This document shows positions 21,587 through 35,038 of a DNA stretch of 64,000 bases, one piece after another. Position 1 is the stretch's first letter. The number at the start of each line of letters is the position of its first letter. Made by a program: the position numbers and the translations under genes. The DNA comes from Coriaria nepalensis. Its lineage: Eukaryota > Streptophyta > Magnoliopsida > Cucurbitales > Coriariaceae. Under the pieces are notes generated by a model. The model saw only the letters and a list, made by a program, of their open reading frames with translations, ran no database searches and was not told the origin of the DNA. The stretch is taken from positions 1,426,001 through 1,490,000 of the forward strand of contig CP114485.1 of NCBI GenBank assembly GCA_027186245.1, written 5' to 3'.

Positions 21587-24500
21587 ATGGCAAAGAAAAC
21601 AGCAAGTACTTCAAAAAAATATGAACAATCAAGCAGTGAAGGAGCTAATGCTTCAATGAAAGCTGATAAAGATGTTGAATCCATTGAGAGAGCAAGAGGA
21701 GGAGGACCAAAGAGGTCACCTTTTGTATGGCTGACCTTACTTATAGTGATAGTATACAGCTGCCTAACGATACATAGGCAACAATTTGGTTCGCTACCTA
21801 TTCCCCTTACTTCTGAGCGGGCAGGGAAACGGGGTTTTTCTGAGGTTGAGGCTATGGAGCACGTCAAAGCCTTGACCAAATTAGGTCCTCATTCTTTAGG
21901 TTCTCCTTCAATTGAAGTTGCAGTTCAGGTTGGTCCTATTGGTCCTGTCTTTAATGCTTTTAGTTTTAGATAATCTTGTTGAAATAAATCTTTACTTGGT
22001 TTGATTTTTGATTTTTTGGGGGGTTGTCCAGTATGTTTTGAGTGCAGCTGAAAAGATCAAGGAAACGGCCCACTGGGAAGTTGATGTGGAGGTGGAAGCT
22101 TTTCATGTGGAGTCGGGTGCAAATCGTCTGGTCAGTGGCCTGTTTATGGGGAAAACACTTGTTTATTCAGATCTAAATCACATCATACTAAGAATCTTGC
22201 CCAAATATGTATCTGAAGCAGGAGAAAATACTATTCTCGTCTCTTCTCACATTGATACTGTTTTCTCAGCGTATGCTTTCTTCATCTCTTAAATCTTTTC
22301 AAATACGGAGTATATAGTTACCTTGCTTCTGTGTTTAATAACAAACAGGGATTTCATGTTCATGTATCAGGGAAGGGGCTGGAGATTGCAGCTCATGTGT
22401 TGCTGTTATGTTGGAACTTGCTAGGGGTGTTTCTCAATGGGCTCATGGATTCAAGAATAGTGTTATATTTTTATTTAATACTGGCGAAGAGGAAGGTCTA
22501 AATGGTGCTCATAGCTTCATAACTCAGGTTAGTATCATTTTCAAATTTTATCCAGTACTTCTTAATTCCCTTTTTCTTTTCTACCTGACATAATTTAAGA
22601 CCAAGCATATGTTTTTTCCAAGTTGAAGAACTGATATTGACTTTATTGATGCAGCATCCATGGAGCGAAACTATTCGCCTGGCTATTGATCTGGAGGCAA
22701 TGGGTATTGGAGGAAAATCCAGCATATTTCAGGTCTAGTTTTTGGAATGTGAACTATGTGATTCACGTTATGGTGCAAAATAGTTCTCTTGTTCATAAAA
22801 TAATGTAATTCTGAAATATATATTAGGCATTTATTCCTTATCATTCACTTCTTATATTGTTCTTCTTTTATAGGCTGGTCCTCATCCATGGGCTATTGAA
22901 ACCTATGCCTCGGTTGCAAAATATCCATCGGCCCAAATAGTGGCCCAGGTCTGTGGCTTCTTTTCTTGATGATTATTTCCTTATTTTGTCTCATATAACA
23001 ATTTTTGTTGTCGGATTGTGTTAATCAAGACCACAACTTAAAAATTTGCAGGATGTTTTTACTTCTGGGGCCATAAAATCTGCAACTGATTTCCAAATAT
23101 ACAAAGAGGTTGCTGGTCTTTCAGGGCTTGACTTTGCATATGCAGATAATACTGCAGTTTATCACACAAAGGTCCTTGCTCAAAAGAGATTGAGATCCTT
23201 CATTTTGAGTTCCATTTATGACACTGAATAATCCATTTCTTTCTCCCTTAGAATGACAAGTTAAAGCTTCTGAAACCTGGATCTCTTCAACACCTTGGAG
23301 ACAATATGCTTGCCTTTTTGCTTCAAGTTGGTGCATCATCTCAACTTCCAAAGGACAATTTATCAGAAAAAGAGGATAACAATGCAAACCAAAACCCAGC
23401 TGTATATTTTGACATTTTGGTAAATACTCTCGACACTTTTTTTTTAACTCATCCTCTCCACTTTTTTAATGCGTGTTTTTAAATCTCAACAGGGCACATA
23501 TATGGTTGTATATCGTCAAAGTTTTGCAAGACTGCTTCACAACTCAGTGATTTTGCAGTCACTTCTTATATGGATTACATCATTGCTTATGGGTGGTTAT
23601 CCAGCAATAATTTCTCTGGCCTTGTCTTTTTTGAGTGTGATTCTTATGTGGGCATTCTCGTTAATATTTTCCATTCTTGTTGCCATTGTCTTACCCCTAA
23701 TATCCGCAACACCTGTGCCTTATATTGCGACCCCATGGTTGGCTATCGGGTTATTTGCTGCACCTGCTTTTCTAGGAGCATTTATGGGCCAACATGTGGG
23801 TTTTCTTATTCTTCAAAAATATTTGTTCAAAGTTCATTCCAAGAGAAAGCAGTTGTCACCTGCTCTTCGTGATGATGTGGTTAAGTTAGAGGCAGAAAGA
23901 TGGCTATTCAAAGGTGGATCTTTACAGTGGTTCATTCTTCTGATTATTGGAAACTACTATAAAATTGGGTCATCCTATTTGGCCCTTGTTTGGCTAGTTT
24001 CACCAGCTTTTGCATGTAAGTTTTGATTTGCTTACTCCCTCATTTGTGGATTCATCATCATAGTTTGGTCTTTTTTTTTCTTTTTCTTCTTCCTGAAATA
24101 AGCTTTTTGTTTTTGTTTTGTGGAACATGTAGATGGCTTGCTTGAAGCGACTTTAACCCCATCAAGATTGCCTAAGCCACTCAAACTTGCAACCCTACTA
24201 ATGGGTTTAGCTGTACCGATTTTACTCTCTGCTGGGATTTTTATTCGGTTGGCTGGCACTGTTATTGGGACTTTAGTTCGCTTTGATAGGTAAAAAATCT
24301 ATCACTTAAGTATTAACTTATCAATTTTGATCCGAAAGCAACATGTTGCTCTTCGCTCTTTGATAAAAAAAGGATTCTATCCATTACATTACCTTGCCTT
24401 GTAATTATTATTTGCAGGAATCCCGGAAGCAATCCTGAATGGCTCGGAAATGTGATTGTTGCTGCTTTCATTGCTATCATTATGTGCCTCACTTTAGTTT

Positions 24501-25551
24501 ATCTACTGTCATATCTTCATCTTTCAGGTTTTTGCTCTTTGCTGATATTTTCCTTGGTTATACTAACTTTTATATCAACGCCTGTACTCAATCTGTGGTA
24601 TTTGTTCAGGTGCAAAAAGGTCAATCATCTTTTCAGCTTGCATACTTATCGGCCTTTCCCTTACTCTCGTAGTATCTGGTATCATTCCACCATTTACAGA
24701 GGACACAGCAAGAGCAACAAACGTAAGTCTTATAATCGTCTATACTTCCTATAACTTTAGCTGCTAATAATTCTCACACTTTTGACTTCTCTCATGGATC
24801 TTAGGTTGTCCATGTCGTGGATACAACGGGAAAAAACATTGAAAAGCAAGATCCTAGATCTTATGTGTTTCTATTTTCTACAACTCCTGGAAAATTAACG
24901 AAGGAGGCAGAGCATATCAAAGAAGGGTTAAGATGTGGCAGAGAAAAATTTGTCGATTTTGTCACTTTCTCTGTCGAGTATGGCTGTTGGGCCTATGATG
25001 ATATTGAAGATGGATGGAATCAGTCCGATATTCCCACAATGCTTGTAGATAGTGACAATATCACTGATGAAAGGATCACTAATGTATCGATTGATACAAA
25101 AGGTTCTACACGTTGGTCTCTTGCAATTAACACTGATGAAATCAAAGACTTCAAATTTGAAGGTATAAACATATCTGTGATTAGTTACTGTCTTTTTGTA
25201 TTATTTTTACATTTTCTTGAAAATGTAGGAGAAGAGGAGTTGATTCCATTGGGCGATAAGACGGGTGTGAATGGATTACATGTTATTCAGTTTTCTGGAG
25301 GGCAAAAGGCTCCGACAAGGTTCGGCTTGACTCTTTTCTGGAAGGAAAAGTCAACTGGGTTGGGTCAGAAGTTGGATGGAGAAGATAGTAAGGATCAACG
25401 GCCTCTTCTGAAGCTAAGAACTGATTCTTACAGATTAACGCCAAAAGCTGAAAGAGTTATTTCAAAGCTTCCTTCTTGGTGTTCACTGTTTGGAAAATCC
25501 ACATCTCCTCATAACTTAGCCTTTCTAACTAGTCTTCCTGTTAATTTCTAA
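21587..25551 (+). CDS. Endoplasmic reticulum metallopeptidase 1-like, M28 zinc peptidase
   Basis: Thirteen exons: 21587-21928, 22032-22270, 22371-22527, 22655-22732, 22874-22948, 23052-23171, 23252-23419, 23493-24015, 24133-24289, 24418-24527, 24610-24722, 24805-25162 and 25229-25551; 920 aa. An N-terminal TM (RSPFVWLTLLIVIVYSCLTI) is followed by a lumenal M28 domain. Zinc and catalytic residues are visible: H187 and D189 in SSHIDTVFSA, D199, E233/E234 in NTGEEEGLNGAHSF, D258 in AIDLEAMG and H335 in DNTAVYHTK. After residue ~395 come about eight hydrophobic helices and a C-terminal lumenal domain with NxS/T sites. The architecture matches ERMP1/Fxna. An ER aminopeptidase-type role is inferred from family; substrates in plants are unknown to me. 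Confidence 0.92.
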
Positions 25552-26028
25552 GGTTATTAGAACCTAATTATTGCCTCTTTTTTTTTTTTTTACTTTTATT
25601 CAAGCTTTGAGATTCATACTGGCCCAAGAACATTGAAAGCAGAAGTGAAATAGTAATGTTTGTTTATTTATTTATTTATTTAGCAGAAGATGATGTGTTT
25701 ATTATTACATTGTGGCTGATGAAGATTGACATTTTATTTCTTATTTTAAATTTGGAATTGGATTCGATAATGTTCGGATCCAGACCGATCCAGATCCAAC
25801 CGTGAATTGATTTTGGAAGCCCAAGCCCACGGTAGTATGCTATTAAGCGCACACGTGCATGTCAAGGTACGTACAGGAACCACACGTGCGATGACGGCGC
25901 CAGTTGGTCCACTCGCAGAATCAGATTCAGCTATACCTTCTTCAAGCAAAAGGACCAAAATGAATATCATATCAGATTCTTGAGGGAGAGAATCAGAGAG
26001 AAGAGTGGAGAGAGAGATACTCCAAGAA
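25552..26028. other. Intergenic between two co-directional genes
   Basis: 3' UTR of the metallopeptidase (AT-rich, (TTTA)n at ~25661-25682), then the GNAT promoter and 5' UTR. A CACACGTG motif at 25850-25857 and a second CACACGTG at 25881-25888 are ABRE/G-box-like cores. Confidence 0.45.
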
Positions 26029-27268
26029 ATGAGGACCATAACGTTAGGATTCTCAGTTTCATCAGCTTATTACCTCAACAGTAGTTCCTCTAAAGCTTCT
26101 TGCTTCGACAACCTCGGCTTTCGGAAAATAAACACTAGCTTCCCTTCCAAGGATTCAAGCTTCACCCATGGCTTTTCCCTCTCTTTCCCCTCCAAATCAG
26201 GTGGGTACTCCTTTCAAATTCTATAATCCGTATAATCCACCACTTCTTCATTCTCTGTTTGATTTTGCTTTCTAATTATTACTTCCATCAAGTGTGTTTG
26301 CATTTTTCTGAAATAGAATTTCCGTTTGGAACCCACATTCCAAATTCAATTTCACTTCAGTAAATATAATTGCAACTTTTTTTAAGATGAAGTGTTACTT
26401 ATTCGAATTAGAGAAGTTTAGTATAAGCCTAGAATCTAAGTAGATAACTTTTTTAATCTGTAAAAGTTGGGTGATCCTGGTTTTATGGGTATAGGACTTA
26501 ACAGAGCAAGTCAAGTGTTCGATTTATTTCCTACAACGGCATCCCCTGAGATTGTTGTTCGGGAGGCAAGATTAGAGGACTGTTGGGAAGTGGCTGAAAC
26601 TCATTGCAGCTCCTTCTTCCCCGGTTATTCTTTCCCACTAGATTTTGTATTAAGGATCGATAGGATCGCGTCCTTGCTTTTGGGATTCTCTGTTCCAAAC
26701 GGTTGCAAAAGGATTTGTCTGGTTGCTGTTATAGGCGGCTCGGTCGATGAAACATTCCTATTTGGAACTGAAGATTTCAAAATCGGCGGTCTTGATGGGA
26801 AAGTCAGTTTGAATAATAAAGGATATGTGGCTGGAATCTTGACAGTAGATACCGTTGCTGACTTTCTTCCCAGAAAAGGACCACTTCGGCATAGAAGGTA
26901 AGTCTTGATCTCCATTCTTACTTCCAAATAATATCATATCAGCATAGATCAATGTTTTTTTCTTTCTTTTTAATGGCAGAACAGGGATTGCATACATATC
27001 AAATGTTGCAGTTAGGGAGAGATTTCGGCGAAGAGGGATAGCGAAAAGGCTAATAGCAGAGGCAGAGGTTGAAGCGAAGAGATGGGGTTGCCGTTCTGTT
27101 GCATTACACTGTGATTTGAGCAATCCAGGAGCCACTAAACTGTATAAAGGAGAGGGCTTCAAGTCTATTAAAGTGCCAGAGGGAGCAAAGTGGCCGCAGC
27201 CTAAGACTTCGCCCGACATTAGGTTCAATTTCATGATGAAGCTTTTAAACACACCAAATAATGGTTAG
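26029..27268 (+). CDS. Plastid-type GNAT N-acetyltransferase
   Basis: Three exons fit: 26029-26200, 26495-26897 and 26980-27268, all GT-AG with closing phases; 287 aa. The first ~60 residues are Ser-rich and low in acidic residues, as in a chloroplast transit peptide. The GNAT core shows the acetyl-CoA P-loop: YISNVAVRERFRRRGIAKRL (R-x-x-G-x-G/A type), then CDLSNPGATKLYKGEGF. The end (WPQPKTSPDIRFNFMMKLL) matches the plant plastid GNAT group (GNAT4/6/7/10) as I recall it; that group has N-terminal and lysine acetylation activity. The first intron acceptor is the least certain: 26495 keeps the frame from a donor after 26200; another donor/acceptor pair (26204 with 26505) also works. An in-frame ATG at 26005 is possible. 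Confidence 0.82.
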
Positions 27269-27816
27269 AATTTTAGAGACATTGTAAATGAAAGTGAAAA
27301 CAAACGCTTGAAAGATGAATGGCATTAGAACTAGAAGTGTTTGGTGTTAGTGAGTTGTTGTATACACATCTTATATGAAATGACCGTATAACTGGGATTG
27401 TATCCCGCTTGATTATTTTGTTTGTATATTGGTAGTTTGGTTGTATACCAAGATTATTTTCCTTCTTTGTTCATATTTCTACATTACACTACATTCGCTT
27501 TGATCATTTGGTTTACATTTTCATTCGGAAGTTGAATTGGTGATGATTTTAATTCATTATTATTCAAAACTCTGTACGACCAATGACTTCTTTTATTTTG
27601 GTACAGAACCAAAACTGCTACTGTATTACCATGAACACAAACATTTGATTCGTATGACACACTGATAAAATCTTTCCTCTGTTAACTATTAACTAAAACA
27701 ATTTGGAAAACTCAACAACATTTAGACTGCCTCTACCCCGGAAAAGCGGTGCTGCGTTTGAGTCACAGATAAAACCATTTCCCCGAAAGATATGATCCTC
27801 AGCTAGCTCCACAGTA
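27269..27816. other. Convergent 3' spacer
   Basis: 548 bp shared by the 3' ends of the GNAT (+) and phosphohexomutase (-) genes. AT-rich; both 3' UTRs and poly(A) sites should lie here. No gene seen. Confidence 0.5.
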
Positions 27817-30800
27817 TCATACTTGAACAAATTTGTCGAGTGCAGATGTATCCAGGGCTCGAAATTCATTAACAGCAGCAAGAACAGCAAGTCCAAGTTT
27901 TACTGCATCTTCATTGCTCGGAGCCTAAAATGGATTATGTAAGTTATTTACAATAAAAGTGATAAGAACTTAGCAGACTAAACAAGAGAATGAAAATAAT
28001 CAATCTACCTCGATGTTTAGAGGTAGTACAGGATCATGAAGCGAGAGTCTAAGAAGAAACCACCCACCGAAACCAGAAACACGGACCTATAACCAGGACA
28101 CATAAACAGAAACCCAGTTGATTTTTAACTGTTTTTTCTTTTTTCTTTCCATCCTTTCAAACAACTGTGATTTTAAAGATTTTATGCAGAATTCACCATA
28201 TTTGCAGCAGAAATTATGGGTTAAACTCACCCCTTCATGGTTAACAGGGGCTTTTTGAAGCTTTGGGTCTGTGTCAATATAGTTCTCCAAGTGTTTCAAC
28301 ACCGCCTCTCCATAGTTCCGGAATGATCTGGTAACATTGGTCTACTCAGTAAATTCAAAGCACATATGTGAAAATCACAACAAACAGAGCTATATAGAAC
28401 ATATACCCTCCTTTAAGATCAGGGTGATTCTGATCAATTTTGAACCTCAATTCCACAGCAGCGGCTGGTTCCTCCAGACCTTCTACCAGGTCAGTCAAAA
28501 CTTTGCTGCCTCCACCCAATCCTAAAGCTCTAGCCGAAGCAAGTTTGTTCAAGATTTTGACCTACAACTCATGCCATTGAGATATAAATCAAGAAAAAGA
28601 TAAAATCAACTTTATAAACAAAAAATTTTAGCAAGGAAAAAGAGATTCAATAGTTATGTGATATATGTACCATGAGGTATGCACCATCATCAAGCCAGTG
28701 ATTCTCTTTCAGTGCTCCGTGGCCACTGGTCTCAATAGCAAGATGCGACTCCTCACCAATAGAGTTCTACCAGAAATGCTTTTTATTTGTCATCAAAAGG
28801 ATAGTGGAACAAGTTTGTCTTATCAAATATAAATTGTTCTTTAGAACCCGTTGTGAATCATCTCACAGCTACACCATGGTTAGGGTATAACAGGAAGAAA
28901 ATCTTACCAAACGAATGGCTTCATCTATGACATTTTTGTAGCCTCTTTTGAATCGATGATGCTTTCCCCCTACATTTAATTCACACATTCAAAACATAAT
29001 AACAACAGTAGCAATAATAACTATTAATTCCTTCTGATTCCTTCATACCAAGTTTCTTCTCGATGAAGGTAGTTAGACCGTCCGAAGTTACACTGTCTGT
29101 CACGATAGTTGTTCCGGGATGCTAGAGAATAAAACCATGGCGAAGTGAGAAAAATATTGCAAGGAAAAAACTCAAAATCAGAAATAATCAAATATATTAT
29201 TGCACCTCCTCAAGGACAATCGCAGACATTAAGGCAATCAGTCGATTCCTGTTGAATTCTCGGCCTGTTGAATCCACAGCAGCAGATCTAAAACAATGCG
29301 TGAATTAAGAGAAAATTATATTTGGTATGTTTAACAAACTAATGAAACATTCAAACAGTTACCTATCGACATCCGTGTCAAAGATGATCCCTAAATCGGC
29401 CTTGTTATCAAGGACAGCTTTGGTGATAGCTTTCATAGCTGTCTTGTCTTCTGGGTTTGGAATATGATTTGGAAACATACCTGATCCCAACATAATTTTT
29501 ATGTATTACTCTCAGTCTCAAAGGACAACTTTAGACTTTCCAGATTCAAGTATTTACCATCGGGCTCCAAGAACTGACTACCAGATGTAACAGCCCCAAG
29601 AGGCTCAAGCACCTTTGCCTGGAAATAGATAGAGCAAAAAGTGAATCTTCGCATGAACTACTTTCCGACAGAAAATCAGGTTTCCAAGGAAACTTACTGC
29701 AAAAAACCCTCCAGCTCCATTTCCAGCGTCAACAACTACATGGAACCCTTTCAATGGCTTTTCTGAAAGTTGATCATCCATCACAACAAACAGAAAATAC
29801 AGTATCAGAAACAGTTGAAGGACATCATTAGAAATGATAAAATAGAAACAAACAAATAAGAGGTGCTAGATGTAGTGCAAAACTTCCAAGTTACAATAGA
29901 TATTTGTGTTTCACAGATAGAGAAATGTCTCTCTTTTACAATGGAACCTTTCAAAGGATAGTACCTATATTTCCTGCAGCTTTACGGACTGCCTTGACAA
30001 GATCAGATGTATACAAACTCATGTAATCAACTCTCTTCACAGAAGCAGAGACATTCTTCAAACCTTCTCCTGTGAAACTATTATATATATCTGAAGCACG
30101 CTCCAAAATATCTTTTATGTCAGCTTTCCCAAGTCCTCCAGAATTCGTGAAAAATTTGAATCCATTTCTGTTGTAAGGCAGATGACTAGCTGTTCACAGG
30201 AAAGCAAAATTTGAAATTTCAGTAAGATTACCTAAGGGCCTTATTAGTTTATTTATCTTTAATGCCTGGTTATTTCAAATTTTTACCAGTAATCATAATG
30301 GATCCATCCACAGGACAAGAGAATGTATCATCTTCAGTAAGTGTACTATTGAACATTGCTGGAGTGGATGCTAACCTACAAACAGTTTAAAAAAAAAATT
30401 AGTATCAAATTTCATGGCCGGTAATAACTAGCTAAGAGAAAAATCAAGTTCTTTAATGATTCTTTTTATACCTACCCATATTGAATAACATCGAGGCCTG
30501 CACTCGTAATACCTCGAGAAATCGCATCCTGGAAAGTGATGTTTCTTTTTATGAGAAAAGCTAACAGATTTATCAACTCGAGATAGCAGTTTAAAAAACA
30601 AAATGAATGTGATAACACAAAATAAAACATCAATCGCCAATTTGAAAGTGGTTACACACTCAAAACACCCAGACAGAAGAAAAAATTACCTGTAACGATT
30701 GTGCTGATATTCTAGAATCATGTCCGATAGAAACTCCCAATCGTTGAGAGGCATCAGCTTTCTTCTTTTGTACTAACCACGCAGCAAAGCCAGCTGCTAT

Positions 30801-31768
30801 TGCTTCTGCTACTTTTTCGGTGAGGTTGACAGGCTCCCCCTCAACACCGGCAATAGCCACACCTCGGATATCGCTGTGATATATAACATCAGAGGAGAAA
30901 ACTAGTCTTCCTGAATGTGAAGTAAGAAATCGAATGAAGACAAGGAGGTAGGGTGGGCTATTATTCTACCTTCCATTCTGAAGCTTTAGAAAATCAACTT
31001 TGCCAACATCTGACATGGCTGTAGTAGATGAAGTGGCTGCAAGAAAAGCCAAAATTGAAATATAGAATTCCAGAATTCAGAATAGTAAGAAACTTTCCAA
31101 AGCGCCTATAATATATAGCAGATTCGAATCAAAGAAATCATGCTCATAGAACAGGCATGTGAGATGTGATACTAATGAAGGAACGAAAAAGGGTCATCCA
31201 AGGAGTCTAAAATGGAAGTTTAATATTGACCCGGTTGGTAAGAGTCTAGAACAGACCATAACATTGAACATTTCCACGGTTAATAAAACCACTCTGGTAT
31301 TTGGATATGGAGAACGGTTTCATGGATGATGTGGTAGTCCATGTAAGCTTCCCTCCATGAAAGGGAAGCAGGTCGCGCAAACAAGGGGAAGAATTGTCCC
31401 TTCGATTTTGCCTATTCTGTTGGAGACACTGTGATACAAAAACATTTTGCACAATCTTCCCTGAAATCGCTGCATCAAAATTTATAAACTTTTTTAATCA
31501 GATTCTCTAATTTTTAACCTCAATCCATAATCAATGTTTACGTTAGAGACCTTTCAAAATCTACAAATTTTAAGTTAATTAACGTAAGAGTGGATTCCCT
31601 CAAATTCAGTCGAGGAATTTCAAATTTCCAGAGCAAATTAGCAGGTAGTGGAATTGTATTGAGAATTATATAATATCACGATACAACACAGCAAGAATGA
31701 CACCAAAGAGATCATTAACAGAGTACAAGTAGTGAGAATTGAGCTAAGCTTCAAATATTACCTGCCAT
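27817..31768 (-). CDS. Phosphoglucosamine/phosphohexomutase family protein, plastid-type
   Basis: Eighteen exons, 610 aa: 31768-31762, 31469-31257, 31036-30970, 30873-30690, 30528-30476, 30375-30287, 30189-29965, 29762-29698, 29618-29558, 29480-29363, 29287-29206, 29121-29049, 28969-28908, 28766-28671, 28561-28407, 28327-28231, 28086-28009 and 27924-27817. The first exon contributes only 7 coding nt. Residues 1-~75 look like a transit peptide. Hexomutase motifs are in order: GHDSRIS, the phosphoserine loop TASHLPYNRNG (S206), the Mg loop D356-T-D358-V-D360-R, and the sugar loop GHGALKEN. ASHLP in place of ASHNP is typical of the plant At5g17530/At1g70820 group as I recall it. Its true substrate (glucose, mannose or glucosamine phosphate) is not settled by sequence. 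Confidence 0.9.
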
Positions 31769-33192
31769 TTGACGCAGAATCTGGCGATTTCTTCAACAAA
31801 CTCAGAGAGAGATGCTAGAATACTGAGGAAGGGTTGGTGTGAGTGAGAGTAATTCAACTCGGCCGGTTTTCAGCCGCTTTGCTTCTGTTTTGTCTCGCAC
31901 GTGCAACTATCTGCTAGCAATATGGGCCTAAGAAAAAGAAGAGGCAGAAGAACTAAAGATACGTACAGGGCTAAGGCCCAGTTGAAGGCAATAGTGGGCT
32001 GAGGCCCAGTTAAAGAATTAATCAATACATCTCAATTACATATAAAATTAATATAATAATATAAATCTGCTTATAAAATAGATCAGTCAAATGATAGGCA
32101 TAATTCACTCCAAAAAATTCTCATAATTTCTCCTAAAAACAAAAAATAAGTGCTTATAGAAAGTCCAATCCACTAAAAAAAATCATGACATGCACTACAG
32201 ATACTTTTCAAGTTCTAACCCCACTGATTAAGGCAAATTATCATGAATTCATGATGAATCGAGTTGATTTTTTTTTTTTTTTTTTGCCAGATTAGTGTAA
32301 GAACAGACATCATTCCTAACTAGGTTGGCCATATTTTCTTTGTGAATGTCCAAATCAAGTGATGTTTAAAGTTGTAGACAATAGACATACCGTTTTGATT
32401 ACCAAACAATGTCCCTATCAACATGTCCTATACTCAAACCAAGACTTATTTAAAAAGAAAGAAGGACATAGACTTAGAGATGTTTTTAAGAAGTTATCAT
32501 TTTGGTGACAAAGGTGGCAAAATTTCTTTGAATCGGTGGAGTTTTTTGAAGCAAGTTTTGAAATGATTACTAATGATCGTTGGCTGAAAACTGAAGCAAG
32601 GTTTGCTACTGGTACTAGGTTATTACCATTTACCAACCTAATCATGCGTTGGGTGAGATTCAATAATGGCAACCTTAAAAAGTATTGGCAGAAATGGAGG
32701 CAACCTTGTTCTTGTTTTGCAGGTTAGATGACTGCAACATAGCGTTTAAAACAGATAGTAACATAGCGTTTGGAAAACTCTATAATTAAGTGAAGAAAAA
32801 AACTCCATTACGTAGCTGAGAATTTTCACTACAAATAAACTGCAAAAATAATTTCAATGAGAACTAAGAAAAAAGTAAAGAAAGAATGCAAATAACATAG
32901 ACCACACTTACTTAAAAATCTACCACTCAATACTAAGTTCTATCCTTAAACTTGCATTACTCTAACCCCCCCTCTCTACTTTTCTCATTACATTCCCCTT
33001 CTTCTACTAGTTAAAAATATGGTCATCTAACTGCTCCTATTCCCCCTCCCACATCTAATCAATGTACAAGGAAAACAAAAAAAAAAACAATGAACTCGAA
33101 GACTAAGACAATATAAGCATATAGCACAAGTGAGGAACAGAGAGGGGAGGCTTGTTCCAAGAAGGAACGCAATCCTTAAGAATCTGTGTCCC
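31769..33192. other. Intergenic
   Basis: Phosphohexomutase 5' UTR and promoter (31769-~31950), an AT-rich middle with a poly-T run at 32270-32285, and the likely 3' UTR of the GATA gene (~32950-33192). An open frame at 32536-32727 (+) has no recognisable content. Confidence 0.5.
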
Positions 33193-35038
33193 TCACATGT
33201 AATCCGGCGAGATGGTGATATTCATATTTGGAACGAGTTCTGATGAGGTAGTCACAGCCATTGCATTCTCGACCGAAGGATTGGTCTCACTGGCCTTGGT
33301 TCTCATCTCAACGACCTTCTTGTGGGAATTGGAGTGCAGAGATGGAATGAACGTCGGACTAGCTGCTGGACGGTATTCAGGGAAAAGCCGGCCGGATTTG
33401 TAGCGGACCCCACAAGCATTGCAAAGGGTTTTCGGTCCCATGGGCCCAGCTCTCCATTGCGGGGTCTTTGTTATCTCGCAATGCATGCATTTTCTAACCG
33501 ATTGCGATGGTGGTGGATCTCGATTCGTCTCCAAAGAAGCAAGGGGACCTGACACTTTGACTTTCTTCTTCTTCTTGTGTTCTGACGAAGCCTGCTTTGG
33601 CATTTTGATCAAAGGACGAGACTCTGCAAAGTTTTCAGAATCGGAAGGAACTTTTGGAGGGAGGAGTGTTTCCGAGCTGTTATCAGTAACCGAGGATGTG
33701 GGGGAAATGAGTTGAATAGCGGGACGGGGATTGAAAGTTGCAGGGCGTGGCCGCTTGCTCCGTGCCCGCACGCGCTGCCCTGAGGGGATGGTTTCGGCGC
33801 TGTGGGCCGCGTTTTTCTCGTTGGAGCATGAGCTGGTACTTTCAAGGACGGAAATCGGGCTTGAGGTGTTGAATTGGTGGCGAGACAAGTCCTTGTTTAA
33901 AGATGTATCTTCTTTATTGATGGTAGTAAGGCTTCCACCAGAGAAGGAATCCTCCACAAATTTTGAGAGCCACTCGAGCTGAATAATGTCCTCATACTGC
34001 AATCAAATCACAGGAGGAGGAAAACAGCAATGAATCAGATGTGTAGTTTACTAATTTACTATGTACTCGATCAAGTAAAAATGTAACCACATTAAAATTT
34101 AGGGATCTTAGCATTTAAACTTTAGTATATGAAAATACTCAAAATTTCAGTTCGACTGAGACTGAGCACGTGAGATGGTCCACAGTAATGTGACACTAAT
34201 TAAACAAACCATTTAATAGTCGATAACGTGCATGCCACTCTGTCATCGCCCACAAGAATAATGAACCAATGAGACCACCAAATTGACGAAAATGGCCTCA
34301 AAGTTCGAAACGATCCAAATTGGGTGCAAACCCCACCGCCATGAGAAGGACCCCACGACCTTAACTTTCGATGCCAGGATGGCAGTCAGAATAAATATTA
34401 AGTTAAAAAGTATATGCAGAGCCGGCTCTAGAGTGTGGCCTAGCGTCATATATTTTTATATTTTGGAGTCGTCATATATATATATATATATATAATTATT
34501 AAAATTTAAAAATATTTTTTATTATATTTATAAATTATTATTTTTTAAATATATTTTATATTAAAATAATTCCAAATTTTATTTTAACTTAGAATCCTCC
34601 TCTTTGAATATATGTTTATAATAATACTAATATGACGTCATAGCTAAGAAAAATCTAACGGCCTCAATAACTCAATGCAAGAAATCGAGCCTAGAATTTC
34701 GAGGGGTCATGCAAAAGCAAGGAAGAAAATGCACAAAAACTCTATGAAACGGGAGTTACAACTACACGTCTCAGAGAAGCAGGAAAGGAAGGGATACTCA
34801 CCGGAACAGATAGCTCGGCGGAGAGGTCCGAGGCGCTGTTGCCGGAGAAAACCGAGTCAGAACTAGGGAACGGCTCGTACTGAGTCGACCAAACGGGAGG
34901 GAAGGCTGCGTTGTTGGTATTGTCATTAGCAGCTGCCAATCCGGCGTCGACGTCCTCAGTAGGGAAATCAAGAAGGTCGTCAATGTGGTCGAAGAAGCTG
35001 CCACAGTCTACCTCGTCGATGAAGCTCGGTTCGATCAT
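33193..35038 (-). CDS. GATA-type zinc finger transcription factor, subfamily A
   Basis: Two coding exons, 35038-34802 and 33996-33193, phase 0, 346 aa. The finger is C-x2-C-x18-C-x2-C ([20 protein letters not shown] then [20 protein letters not shown]), followed by the conserved [20 protein letters not shown] tail. These are the marks of plant subfamily A factors such as GATA5-7. It should bind WGATAR motifs and regulate light- or growth-linked genes. A Lys run (KKKKKVK) before the finger is a candidate nuclear signal. The N-terminus is acidic ([12 protein letters not shown]), typical of an activation domain. The 805-bp intron contains a (TA)n tract. A splice acceptor 16 bp before the ATG (TTTTTTCAG|GAAAG near 35054) shows that the 5' UTR is also split. 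Confidence 0.9.

Noticed and set aside
34470..34494. (TA)n and AT-rich tract in the GATA intron as a mobile element
   Set aside because: No terminal inverted repeats or target duplication could be seen; simple sequence is enough.
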